This document shows positions 11,858 through 57,010 of a stretch of DNA of 64,000 nucleotides, in pieces. A model generated the notes under the pieces. The model saw nothing but the letters and a program-made list of their open reading frames with translations, had not been told where the DNA came from and searched no databases. The stretch comes from Phoronis australis (taxonomy: Eukaryota > Phoronida > Phoronidae), in contig NMRA01000829.1 of NCBI GenBank assembly GCA_002633005.1, positions 64,083 through 128,082 of the forward strand, given 5' to 3'. Numbering within the stretch: position 1 is the stretch's first letter; every line of letters begins with the position of its first letter. The position numbers were made by a program, and so were the translations under genes.

Positions 11858-13620
11858 CTGTGTAAGAGCGACAGTTTAAGTAAAAAGACAATGATTGTTT
11901 TTCTGTCTGTTTAGAGTCATGAAAACCCGCCGTCGTCAAGAAACTATGTTTTGTACCTGGTATCGCCTTATTCTTTTCTCGAAGTGATTTCCAGGCTTGG
12001 GTGAAAGTGACGGTCGTTTTCGCTTGAGGCCAACAAAACGAACAGTAGAGAAAAATATGATGATCTATTTTGAATGCGCGAATATGGGTTGGAACGATCA
12101 TTATTTTCTCATGGATTTCGACAATAGCGGTTTTGACAACAACTTTGTATATTACTGTCTCGGCGTCCTTTGCACAGAAAAAAGAGAAAGACGGCGTTTA
12201 ACGTAGCTGTGAAAATAGTCTTTCGCGGGAAATCCTAGCAACGATTGCGGGCTGAACCAAAGCAAGAAACCCCTTTTCATGAAGGCAGGCTTACACGCCG
12301 CGAGGGTATCAAGACGAGGTAAGAACGACGGCTGAATCGGTTTACTCACCAAAGACAACGTCCAATGACCTTGTGCAAATCGAGCAGACGTATGACGCCG
12401 ATCATCCAAACTAAATCCATTGAAGCGATCTGAGGCAAATAAAATCAATGTGCAGTCGCACACGCCGACTCCATGCAGTCATGAACACCAACCTTGTCAA
12501 CAACACGTCTGCAATGACTGAACAAACCAGCACAGTGTTGACTGACTTGTGCTCAACCATGTTCTCATCCCAAAAGGTTTATTGAAGTGGACACGCAAGA
12601 AAACACGATAAGAAACATCGAATCATGTGTTATCCTGTCTTGTAAACTGTTCACAACACCATATTGAATAACTCGCCAGCTGATTTCCAGACCATTCTGG
12701 GAAGGGTGTCTGGGATGTGATTCCCTCCCCCTAATAATCGCCGGTTTGGTTGGGCAAAAAAGGAAAAGGTTTGACACAGAGAGCCATGCGCCTTTTAAAT
12801 AAGGCTCTCCAAACTTGAATATTTTACAAAAAACGATTGCGTGTGGACTTTCTGTTCGTTTGTGATAAATTTGCTGTTCACCTCCAGCTGAGCAGGATTC
12901 ACGTGGAATCAGACACGTCCATCACTGCGTGACCGCCTTTCTCTCCAGCATCGACCTCTGCACCCAGTTCGCTTACCAACTTATGGTACATGGCGTCGTC
13001 GCCATAGTCAACAAGTTCGAAGAGACTGGATCCTCCACCTGGCATCAAACAACGAACAGGAGTACATCGCCAGCTACTAACCCCATCCTGGGGTGTCCAT
13101 GACGTTTGAAGGCTCCACCCACTCAACAGTTGGTGAGGCAGTGGCCACAACGGTACTTGAGCTTAGACAAGCATGGTTCCTACATGGGGCCATAGCTGCA
13201 GTAGTATCCTTTCCTGACAACTGGACATCTTCCACGAGATGAAATCACGCACTGGTGATACCCACCCCAGTATCCCGTTACTGATTAATTGCTTTTTTGT
13301 TGTGGTCTCAAGCAATAACGAGCTGCCAATTCTTTCTGCTTAAGAAAAAAATTGAGATCATAATAACTAGCCTAATCAAAGGTTATTTGTTTCGCCGAAG
13401 GTGGGTTCACAGCCTGGTTTTTCACAACAACTCCAACAAGTGCCTTGCACAGTCTGGAGACAACAAGCTAAACACACGCACACTGCGCGAGTGGTGGTGA
13501 ATCTTTTGGTTATCGAATTGCTTGGAAAAGCATTTGCTGAATGTTGAACTGCTCCGTTCTTCATTATACATGTAGCGAATAAAACGCATTTGTCGTTACT
13601 TTTTGTTTGCGATGTATGTG
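11858..13620. other. Upstream of the OST-alpha-like gene; missing 5' exon expected here or further out
   Basis: The 11703-11857 exon needs a preceding exon ending with one base of a split codon. No such exon with a start codon could be supported. A minus-strand exon-like segment at 12350-12429 (acceptor GCCTCAG, donor GTGAGT, start codon inside) ends in the wrong phase. The rest is unremarkable non-coding sequence. Confidence 0.4.
12899..13150 (-). pseudogene. Possible ankyrin-repeat-like coding fragment
   Basis: The minus-strand frame ends in a stretch (HKLVSELGAEVDA) that resembles the second helix and turn of an ankyrin repeat, preceded by a Gly-Asp pair as at the start of a repeat. Upstream on the same strand the similarity continues only across frame changes and stops. 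A decayed fragment of an ankyrin-repeat gene or retrocopy is the best reading, but one diverged repeat is weak evidence. Confidence 0.25.
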
Positions 13621-14402
13621 TGTTTTTTTATCCCATACGCGTTGAATCTGTCGAAGGAAATACGGCCATGTAATAAAGTTTTCCGTATTCACCTCCCGCA
13701 CTACTTCAACACTAACCTCTGACATAGACAGTTCGTAAGGTAGGTCAATGTCGACTCGACGTCGTTAGCCCGTTCGATCACCAAACTTTCGAAAAATAGT
13801 TTAAAGTAATACATTTATAGTAGTGTAAATAACGCTCAACATACAATCAGGTCTCAATCGTAACATCTGTAACAGGACTGTTAATTATATGACAGTTCTG
13901 TCAGTTTTAATTTGCTAAGAATTTTATCGTCTGCAACTCAGGCGCCGATTCCTCGGTAACTACATTATCAACTATTGTTGTTATTTAACTATTTTCAGGA
14001 GATGTAACAAGTTCAATAAAAAGTTACCCTCGTTTTCATTTATGTTATCTCTTTTCAAGTACTAAATCGTCACATTTAAAACTGCTTCTTTTACTGGAGA
14101 AAACTTGCACGCTAACGCGCAAGTATATACATAATTATAGGATGTGATCCGCTACGTGAACACTAGTCTGGGTGAAGTACTTTAAAAATCTGCAGAAAAA
14201 ATGAAAGGATTCAGGAATTCGAAGCGTATGGGATAAATACAAAACGTAGCTCGATTGGCGTACATGAAGCAATATCCCACTCGATATTATTCCGGGTATC
14301 GACCTCGATCCTTCGATCTTGGTCGATACGCGTAATATTGTCTTGTGGAATAATACTTAATGTACGCCACTCTCGATACGTTTTGTGAATGTATTTGTAA
14401 CA
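13620..14402. mobile_element. Non-autonomous TIR element, copy A (about 780 bp)
   Basis: The segment matches 43495-44402 in reverse complement. It contains inverted TATCCCATACGC sequences at 13629 and near 14230. Its right part (14240-14400) is a further partial palindrome built from GCGTACAT/ATGTACGC and ACAAAACGTA/TACGTTTTGT. There is no open frame of length. Two copies in opposite orientation and unrelated flanks show that it is mobile. The transposon superfamily was not identified. Confidence 0.7.
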
Positions 14403-16795
14403 AAAATGTTTTAATCGCTGGCGTTCGAGCTCGGAGATTAAATTTCGGAAACCTATTACCCCAAAATGCCAGTTAGTTTAGTTTTCCAAATAGTTCTGTA
14501 TGGCTTTCTACTAAAGCTACAGATATATAACCCCAAGTTACACATGTCGGATCTAGGATGTCGAAAGGAGGGGATCAACCTAAATTTTTCTAAATAAAAA
14601 TGTCCGCGTAATCTAATAAGAACCGGCATGACAAAAACAATGTGCCCATGGAATTGTGAAATAACAACACTCCACTAGCAACGTTAGTCTAAAGCTTGGA
14701 CAGGCCTAAGTGGGCTTCTTGTTGTGTGGATGGAAGAGTATCACAGCAGATAAGAAGACACCATGTAGGTGGAGAGACATTTTCGTCCACGAGTCGGTTC
14801 ACCTAGAACTACATTACATGTCGTGGAAATCGACATCCCGTGAGCTCGCTTACAAATAATTCGATAAAGAGACAATTTAAAAGAATTAGAAAAGCTGAAG
14901 AAATGAAGCCGATTTATCTAAAGCAGAACTAATCGCAACGCGTTTGATGTCCGATGTTGCGAGAATGTGTCATGCACGTGGTTACGTATGTGAAGATAAC
15001 CTGACTGGATACTAAGATAGCGCACGATAGTGTTAGCCTACGAAGAAAATGTGCATTATATCAATAACCCTGTCTGCGACAGGTAACATGGCTCCGATAA
15101 TTATCCCTCAGGTATTACTGTTTTCGTGCACCTAACAAACCCAATGCGAGAGTGTGATATGTATGATACTTATAATTTCAAAGTAATTCACTGATTAATT
15201 ACTTACGAGGTAACCAAGCATATACTACTGTAATAGACCAACTGGGGTAAAGTGGTAAAGTACTCACATATATGACGCATAAGATGTCGTGCAGAAGGTA
15301 AGCTGTCAAAAACTGAGCATGAAACCGTTGAATTGTGTTCCAGTGCTTGGGTGAAGATATCTTTTTTCATGTTTTCGGAAAATTTACATTTCGAGAAAAC
15401 GATCTCATGATATCATGATTTTAACTAAGAATTCAATTCTCATTCCTCGCACGCGTGAAATAAACGCTTCCTTTTGAATACGCTAATATCACAAGTGCAC
15501 ATCGACGTGCTGCCTGTAATGACGGAGAGATGCTGATTACTTTTGGCGATCCATTGACCTGCGTAAGACATTAAAATACTGAAGTAGGCTAGGCTATCTG
15601 ATTTATAGATTTGTGTTTGGGAATCGGGACCGCCCTTGGGTTCTGTGAAGAAATGGTATGGAATTAGAAACTTTATCCAAAAGTGTTAAGTATAAGACAT
15701 AAAAGTCGATGTTAATCGTTAGTGGGCTGTTTACTCTGGACTCTGGGGCATGAAATTGTACATGACAGAGGTCCATAGTTTTAGGGAAAGTTTGAAATAC
15801 TGGAAGACGTTGAGCCACTCGACTGGCCGAGAGTTTATTTTAAATATGCAGTTGCCTCTTTATGAAGTTTTTAGTGTGTGCTTTCAATGTTTTTTTTTAA
15901 TTCGATGCCCGTTGTTTAGCCAAAAACATGGTCGGTAAACCAGCTCTTGACCTGTCGTGAGTGAGCCACCAAAAACAACGAGACCCGACGAAATCATCCG
16001 ATCTTCTTTTGCACCTACATTTCGCTAATTTTGACGGGAAGAGGTTTTGTCCAATTGTTGAAAATTGCTGCACCTGCACACCGTATTCTTTCTATTACGA
16101 GATTGGGAGTAAGCTTGAGCCTTTTTATGACTGATGATTGCGTCACCACGAGAACATTGACGAAACGCCGAGAAAGTCATGGACTTATTCTCTCCGACTA
16201 CTTGCAATATGACGCTCTCGCAAAATATCGCTCCAGAAACCACTCGATTGTCCTTTTGAACAGAGGTCTGAATAGAACACTAGACAAGGATTTTCCCGGT
16301 GACATTGTCAAATGAAATCTAACATTTGGCAATTTATGACACTGGTACACCTCTCAAGAAAGAAAGAAGCAATCACAGAACAGGGTCTCCGGGAAATGAG
16401 TGAGAAACATGACTATAAATGATATCCATAGACATGTTCTCAAAACTCCAATAAACAAATTTTAAAGTAAACTTAGACAATAGCCAAAAGCAGTGTCGAA
16501 TTTTCTACACAATGGACACTTGTCATCTTTAGTTCAATTCAATGGAAAAATCTTTCATGGAATTCAATCTCAGGGAGCTTTAAATATGTGAAAAAACAAA
16601 GGCTTCTTAGAAGTGTTCGACGTGTTCCTATATGGTTCAGTTAAACAAAGCACCAAATTACTGTGTAGGACTTTTGTCATAACAACGTTTTAGTAACATG
16701 TACGTTGATAATGCGTAGGTTTAATTTTTCTTTGTCCGTTTATTGTTCATCATAACCACTTCCACCGTCAACAGTATGACGTAGTAAGCAACAAT
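14403..16795. other. No gene recognised
   Basis: Overlapping short frames on both strands near 15600-16320 (longest plus 16031-16315, 94 codons) show no family resemblance, no repeat structure and no convincing splice signals. Nothing else stands out. Confidence 0.45.
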
Positions 16796-17860
16796 TAGAG
16801 CAACGCGGAGCGTTGAAATGCGCCCACGAATGCATCGCAAATAGTGTGCTTTTAGGGTTGTTTATTTATGTTATAAAAATGGCCACTAGATGGCGCAAAA
16901 ACGAACAATCCAACCAAAAACGGGAACATGTCATTGCTTCTTTAATAGAAAGCTATATACGAAATTTCATAGAAATCTGTCTCGGAACTTAGAGAAACAA
17001 ACGAAAACAAAATAAAATGAAATTGCCACTAGGGAGCACACTGTTCATTGGATAAGCCTGAAAGTCGTCATCGTCTGTTATTAGCTTCATATAAAAACAC
17101 TAACTAATTAAATTTAATAACGATCCTGTAATAGGTTTAGGAAACACAGCTATGGGCACAAAGCAAAAAACAAAAAACAAAAGAAAACTTCCACTAAGAG
17201 GCGCCACAGTAGTCAAAGTTGTCATCGTCAACCATCCTCTTTACACTGAGAACATATACGCCAATTTTCAAAACCATCCCAAGAATGATTTGGTTCAGAG
17301 GGTAGACGCCAAAAAAAAAAACAGACTCGAAAACAGCAAAAATGGCCACTAGGTGACGCCGCAAAATATCTTGATTCCATCCAAAAACGGGAGGATAGCG
17401 TCATCTCACCAATAGATGCCCGAATTCAAGATTTTATGAAAATCCGTTGAGGACCTTAGTGAAGATACAGAAGTAAACGTAAAATTAAAATTACCACCAG
17501 GGGGCACACCAGTAGTCATATCCATCCGAAAATTGTCGTCATCCGTTGTGAACAGCATCTAAACACACCTGTTAAATTTAGTAAAGATCCTACTAACGGT
17601 TTAGGAGACACAGCCATGGGCGCAAACAAGGAAACTGCCACAGTAGTCGAAGACATCAGAAAATCATCGCTAGCCGTCCATGCTCTTCATAGGAAAACCA
17701 TAGCCTACATGACAATTTTCACAATTATCCTGAAAGGGGTTTGGTTGATGGAGGGGTGGACGCCAAAACCAGACTCAAAAACAGTAAATATGGCCACCAA
17801 GTGGCGCAAACTAGGTCGAATCCATCTGAAAACGGAAAGATATCGTCACCTCACTACAGA
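16796..17860 (-). mobile_element. HINE/pearl-like element, truncated, reverse copy
   Basis: The segment starts with the hairpin AACGCGGAGCGTT and then ATGCGCCCAC, the reverse complement of the end of the intron-1 element at 22844-23912. It then runs through diverged core units of roughly 150-165 bp, each marked by (T/G)GCCACTAGRTGGCGC (near 16881, 17023, 17187, 17343, 17493 and 17790) and by CGAAATTTCATA-like motifs. Homology to the other copy stops at about 17860, before the 5' end and the (CCGT)n tract, so the copy is 5'-truncated. It is non-coding. Confidence 0.7.
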
Positions 17861-19340
17861 AGACTGTTCACCAATCTTTTGTCTGGTATGACAGGCAGGC
17901 CACTTATCTACCAGGCTTATTACAGCCAAAGTGTGAACACAGTCAGACCCAGTCGCGAATCGGAAAAATATATATTGTCGTAACTTCTGTTGCAGTTGGG
18001 CGATTTTGGCGATCAGCATTTGGCGACGAATTCAGAAATGCCATTGGTTTATGTTCAAATATGTTATAACTTAACTTTTATTTTTAATAGTAGAGCCCAG
18101 TCAGGCTAGATAGGCCTACGACTCTTATTGGAAATTAGCCTGAGAGCAATTTTTAAATTTTATTTTAAAACAAAGTTTCTGCGTTGAAAGCTTACATAAT
18201 TAATTGTTATGTAATTGATATCAACACCTGGAATATAGCTATCTCCGCCCCCAACCTTTTGGTTGAGGGGCACCTCCCCCCGTTTTTTGCTCCTATCTCT
18301 TCTTCAGCAGATCCATTTGATGTTTATTACATTCCCAAAATCCAACAGGTTCAGTACCTGCCCATTCTCCAGTAACCTACTTTCATCTGCTCAGCTCTTA
18401 TTACTGAGTCTCCCTCTTGCTTATGATGTATTTCTCGTAATTTATATTACCTTTGCTGCACAAATTTTTTCTTGATTTACTCTATATTTTGCCTATGTGT
18501 TTTTTCCATTACAGTGCTCGTGTGTTTTTTGTTTTCAATATTTTAAACAAAGACACTTCACTGACAATTTTGAATTTAACAAACTAAGATTGGCCATAGT
18601 CAATGCCTTGCGTACTTCGTCGGCCCACACACACCCGCTAGGTGTCGCAACGGTCCATGATATAATAATGGCGGCGGCCTTGGTGAATAGTCTTGTTAAC
18701 GTCTTTGTCGTTGGTCTGTATAGGAGACTATCTAGGTCATTCCATGCAATATCCAATGAGATAGCTCATTGGAAATAACAGCGATAATGATTCGGTGTCC
18801 GGCGATTCACTGATGCATTAGACAACAAAAATAAAATCCTAAACACTTTCGAGTTTTAAATAGGCCTACATATTTACGATCACGTAGGACTTAAGAAAAC
18901 TTTTTTCGACGTACAAGAAATACTTTTTTAATTGAGTGCATTTTCTTAGCAACTGATGAGCCAACAAACCAAGGTTGAACCTTAACCCCTGACCTATTTA
19001 TTTTATTTTATTTGCAGACACACTGAACAAGGTTGTAGATTTCGCAATGCCAGATTGCGCAAAATTTCTTCCTATTTAGTTCTTAATCTGTCAACTGGTT
19101 AAGTCATTCAAGAGTAGCCTATCACATAGATACTCATGTGCAACCCAAGAGCACATTTCACAAGCTAATTATTATATTGGACAAATTAAGCTAGGTGTTT
19201 TCCATACCAACGAAGTCTAAGGTCAGTAAGGAATCGGCTCGGTGATCAAACTCCAAACTAGGCAGGACGCCGAACGGCGGTGAGCGCTGCGGTAAGTCGA
19301 TTTCATTCTAAGTTCTTGTAAGTTCTGGTTCAGTGATTGT
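17861..19340. other. No gene recognised; possible non-coding first exon of the ABCA gene near 19.28 kb
   Basis: Most of the stretch is featureless AT-rich DNA. A GC-rich patch at 19225-19300 carries two good donor sites, GTGAGC at 19280 and GTAAGT at 19292. The first ABCA coding exon begins with an acceptor four bases before its ATG, so a non-coding exon must lie upstream, and this patch is one candidate. There is no transcript evidence. Confidence 0.25.
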
Positions 19341-19344
19341 ATTA

Positions 19345-19975
19345 ATTAATCACAATCATACGCTAAAGTCGGTCAAGGAGGCTAAATATTTGGGCGTGAC
19401 CATCTCGCATGACGTCAAATGGTCATCCCACAGAAGCAACATTCAGAAGAAAGTAAATTATGGCTTTCTTCGGCCAAACTTGCGTATAAGTAGCCAACGA
19501 TGTAAGGAGTTTGCGTATAAAACAATGGTTCGACCCACCTTGGAATATGCCTCTACTGTTTGGGACCCTTATACCCAAAAAGACATTGCAGCTGTAGAGA
19601 AAGTAGGCTGCAGAGGAGAGCTGCTCGCTGGGTCACGAGACGGTTCAATCGTCTATCCTCTGTAGTGTTGGTTCAATGTTAGAAACCTTAAGCTGGCCTA
19701 CCCTCAGTCACAAACGCAAAGTCTGTCGGCTGAAAATGCTTTATAAATATGACAAGAAGTCAGTGATCATAAACTCTGATGTTGCCCCTATTGCAGATCT
19801 TACTGTCTCGAGCATCTGTACCAGAAGGTCATCCACTTATGGTATTCCAATAAATAGGACAGATTACAGGAATGAAAAACATTCTTTCCTAGAACAGTCG
19901 CGGACTGGAATAGCTTGCTGGGCTGCATTACATCAGTTCCTTCTCTTGATATTTTTGTCTGCCTTTCTGAAGTAA
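19345..19975 (+). mobile_element. LINE (non-LTR retrotransposon) reverse-transcriptase 3' remnant
   Basis: The plus strand encodes hallmarks of the region after the RT fingers/palm in CR1/jockey-like elements: KEAKYLGVTISHDVKWSSH, then MVRPTLEYASTVWDPYT, AVEKV, and in a shifted frame LETLSWPTLSHKRKVCRLKM. The frame changes near 19600-19676 and stops interrupt it. Only the C-terminal portion of ORF2 is present, as in a 5'-truncated, decayed insertion. It is not functional. Confidence 0.85.
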
Positions 19976-20205
19976 CATAGTTCAGTGGGTAAACATCATA
20001 TGTCGAGAAAATGAAGTCTGAAGTAACAGTGCAACACACGTGTCTAATAACACTAAAAAACAGAATAAAAACCTGTAGGAAATAATCCCTGAGTAAAGCT
20101 AACACAATTCTGGTTAAAAATACCTTATATCTCATGAATTTAACACAAGAAATCCTGTACACTTCAACACACCAAGATCAACGAAACGAAATGACAGCGA
20201 CCGCT

Positions 20206-20284
20206 TATTCCAATACGGGCCAGAAACTACTTCCCGTATTTGAATGATGACGCCATTCCAATACGGGCCAGATTCCAATACCGG
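20206..20284. repeat. Cluster of ATTCCAATACGGGCCAGA motifs before the ABCA gene
   Basis: The motif occurs at 20207, 20255 and (shortened, ATTCCAATACCGG) 20272, and an inverted version (TTCCCGTATTTGAAT) lies at 20231-20245, so the block forms a small palindrome. It sits about 250 bp before the first ABCA coding exon. It could be a regulatory cluster or a remnant of a small element; the sequence does not decide. Confidence 0.5.
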
Positions 20285-20534
20285 TCGGAGCATGGGCACT
20301 TTAACCAAGAAGAAGAACTAGAAGAGGGATATTTCAATTTATGCTCACCCCCACTGCTGACTAAAGATAAATTGATTCTAGTATCTTCTTTTGATTGTGA
20401 TTGCTTTAGACTGGCCTTGTTATCTTTGCAATAGCAGGCGACAGAACCAGCAAAATCACCGACACATATTCTGGGATGGTTTGTCTGACTTTAATCGTGA
20501 AACTGGAATATGGTCTCTCTCACATTTCAGGATT

Positions 20535-54024
<33,490 letters not shown>

Positions 54025-54880
54025 ACAACCACCCTGAGTTATCAGGCATGGGGAATGTAGCAAAGTGGTTTGTTGAGGTCGTTTCTAGTGCATCACGCCT
54101 GGTACGACATCCATCTTGAGATATGTATGTGATTCCTCTGGAGTGTCATGATTTTTGTGTCGTTAGCAGACACAATTTATGGCGTGTGACACTTTCACTT
54201 TTCTGTGACTGTGCCATGTCTGGTAGAGGGCGTCACAGGCCTTGAATTGATTTGTCTCAGACTTGCTTTGTCTTGAAAGTGACAATTTCTGGGGCTGTGA
54301 AAGCGCACTAAATCACTTAGATATTGTTTTTAACTTACCTCTTTTTAATTACAAATTCCTGGAACTCCTTATACTTAAGCCAGTAACATTTATGATCTTA
54401 AACCTTTGCTTTTGTATAGGAAATCTACAGTATGTCAAGGTAACATTTGTAATTGTATATGTTTTAACTTCTTAGAGCGAATGAAGTTCATGGATTACTA
54501 ACTTTCATTGTTACTTCTGCCTCAGACTTATTTTCTTCAAGTTTGAAGTTGGCAACTTTAACTTAACCAGTTTTTGTTCCGTGTAGATTTATAAATGCTT
54601 TTATTCGAATTTCACCTTAAGATCCAGTGCATGTCCGACATACTCACCTTTGTGCCATGCAATGTTTTAATTTCTTGCAAAGTCCACCGGCCCACATTAC
54701 AATGATGAATCAAATGGACAATAATTATCAGCGCACCGTCATTAGCAGCAAATACATTGGATTATAACGGGTTACCTAGCAACGTCTTTCTTTTCTTCTC
54801 TACCTCCAGCTAGTATTTACACACGTTTTTCAAATCAGTTTTGAGAGCTTACAATTCTAATAAAGTTTCCAAAACTAATG
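54025..54880 (+). terminator. Probable 3' UTR and polyadenylation signal of the ABCA gene
   Basis: After the stop at 54024 there is no further coding sequence. An AATAAA at 54859-54864 is the first canonical signal seen and would give a 3' UTR of about 850 nt. Cleavage site not verified. Confidence 0.45.
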
Positions 54881-55376
54881 TTATATATATTCAATGTCAG
54901 GTATCTTTGGTGGATATCTGTATGGAGGACATTCATGCTAAAGGTGTATTTTAGTTTCTTTCTCTCTCATATTACAGCTGTGACATACTCTGTCCTCCCT
55001 GTCAGTCCCACTATATCTTCCTTCTTTATCGTCTGCTCAGTGAAAATCGCACAACTGAAGCTAGCAAACACACGAATGTGATCTAATCCTAGACAAGTGA
55101 CATATTGTTCCATGACTACGTTGTTTTTAAACAATGCCTATGCATCAAGTCTGAGCTTGCCTGACAAGTCGGAATGCCAACTCTGCTGGTTCAAATCATG
55201 ACATTTTTGAGGAAACACACTTGCGAAGGCCAATTCATTCACTGCACCTTGATTTATCCTAACAAAACCAAAACCAGAATGAAGATGACAAATTCTTAAC
55301 TTCTAATAGTGCCTCATTGGAGAAAGGTCTAGAGTTGAAGTGCAAGATCAGTTGAGTATTCTTTTGAATTTGTGTA

Positions 55377-55818
55377 GCCTAGTTACTGTTGCCTAGTTAC
55401 TGTTGCCTAGTTACTGAAGCTGGGTTCTCTTTCATGAAAACGGTTTAATAATTCTTAGGCAGAAATTTGGTCTGGCACTCCTACTTCACAAGTAGCAAAT
55501 TGCACTCCTACTTCTCAAGTAGTAAATGAAGGTTTAGTCATGTCATTATTGGCACATCACTAGCTGGAAATAATTTGTACAAATTTTGTCAGGAAGTAGT
55601 TGTTACTTAAATCTTTTGGTAAAGTGACTTGATTATTTTACACAAATAGTTGTGTGGAGTTTAAGACCAAATTTATGACTTAGGTCTTAAGTTACTTTTC
55701 ATAAAACAGATCCCAGGGAAAGCCATCTTTTTGAATAGAAAAGTGTATTTACTCTGGCTCAGTGGACCAGGATTTTCAAGCGTATTTACACTGACTCAGT
55801 GGACCAGGATTTTCAAGT
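55377..55818. repeat. Short tandem duplications: 14 bp x3 and 37 bp x2
   Basis: GCCTAGTTACTGTT repeats three times at 55377-55418. A 37-bp unit beginning GTATTTAC and containing CAGTGGACCAGGATTTTCAA repeats at 55745-55781 and 55782-55818. A looser CACTCCTACTTCWCAAGTAG pair lies at about 55472-55523. All are non-coding. Confidence 0.8.
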
Positions 55819-56589
55819 GCAACACTTTGTTTGTTAGAATGTTGGATCCTTGGACAGTTGAAGCATGATGTGTTTCATCGTCAGTTTTTTGGTGACACAC
55901 TTAGCAAGGTGCTCCATTCAATTATTTTTTAATTGCTCAGTCTAGATCTGTCTCGATTTATGCGTATGTCTGAAGGGTTCACGTACCTAGTTACGAAGTG
56001 TGGGTTGGCAGAAACGAGTGGGTTGAAGTTTTAAAATCAGACATTGACAAAATCTTCAATCCTCAGAACATTAACAAAATTTTGCAGTAAAAGCTTTCCC
56101 CTGCACGTCAAGCGCTTTTTGCCATCAGTTTTTGCTTCCGTTCACCACGACGGGGGAGTGGGGGGGGGTGGGGGGCACTCGGGACTTGTACAGGGTTTGT
56201 CATTAGTTTAAAAACTTGTTCTTCCCATTACGCTGTTTAGCTAATTTTGCCGAATTCAGCTAGTAAGTTAACCAAGACATTGTTTATATTATGAAGTATT
56301 GCAAAAAACTTTTTAACCTAATTTCATAACTTATTTATTCAGGAGGATTTTCAAGTAACTGTACTTGATTTAAGTTGTTTTTATGTAATGTCAGCTGTCA
56401 AAACAAGACTCGGGTAGATAAGCCAAAGGTTTGGTCTCTTACTACATGACACTGGACAATAGGAGTGTAAAATTTTGTATTGTGTTACAAGAGTACTTGG
56501 TGTATTTTTGCATTTCTAGGCAATGTTTTATGAAAGTTATACATAATGGCAACAATTTTGTCCAGTTATCATGTCCTTTCTGTATCATC

Positions 56590-57010
56590 ATCAAGATATG
56601 CATGGCTACTGGTACACCAGGATATCTTATATCATAACAATGGCATCAGGATAGAGCATTAGGATATCGCATGAAGTTGACATGATATTAAGATATCCTG
56701 TGTTGCTACATTGATATTATAATATTGTGAAATTAAGACATCAAGTATTGCTTTTGATATCGTGTGTTTCTACATTGACACTATAGTGTCATGAATTTAT
56801 GATATCACGTTTTGTTAGATGGTAAGGAGATATTACATGTTATTGAAATGAAATTAAGGCACCACATGTCGGTACAATGAAATCAAAATATAACATATTG
56901 CTGCCATAGTTTCAAGATATCACATGTGGCTGCAGTCCAACCAAGATGTCATGTAGCTACAATGACATCGATATATCACTTGTTGTTACAATGGTATCAG
57001 GTTAGCATGG
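56590..57010. repeat. Decayed ATATCA-rich minisatellite
   Basis: Around a dozen diverged units of 30-40 bp share AAGATATCACATGTTGCTACAATGA-like order (GATATC or variants near 56621, 56664, 56693, 56757, 56800, 56917 and 56970). The array is old, and spacing varies. Confidence 0.55.

Noticed and set aside
12350-12429. Minus-strand exon-like segment (acceptor GCCTCAG, start codon, donor GTGAGT) as the missing first exon of the OST-alpha-like gene
   Set aside because: It ends in phase 2 from its ATG, but the next exon needs phase 1; joining creates an immediate stop. The one frame that ends in phase 1 contains a TGA.
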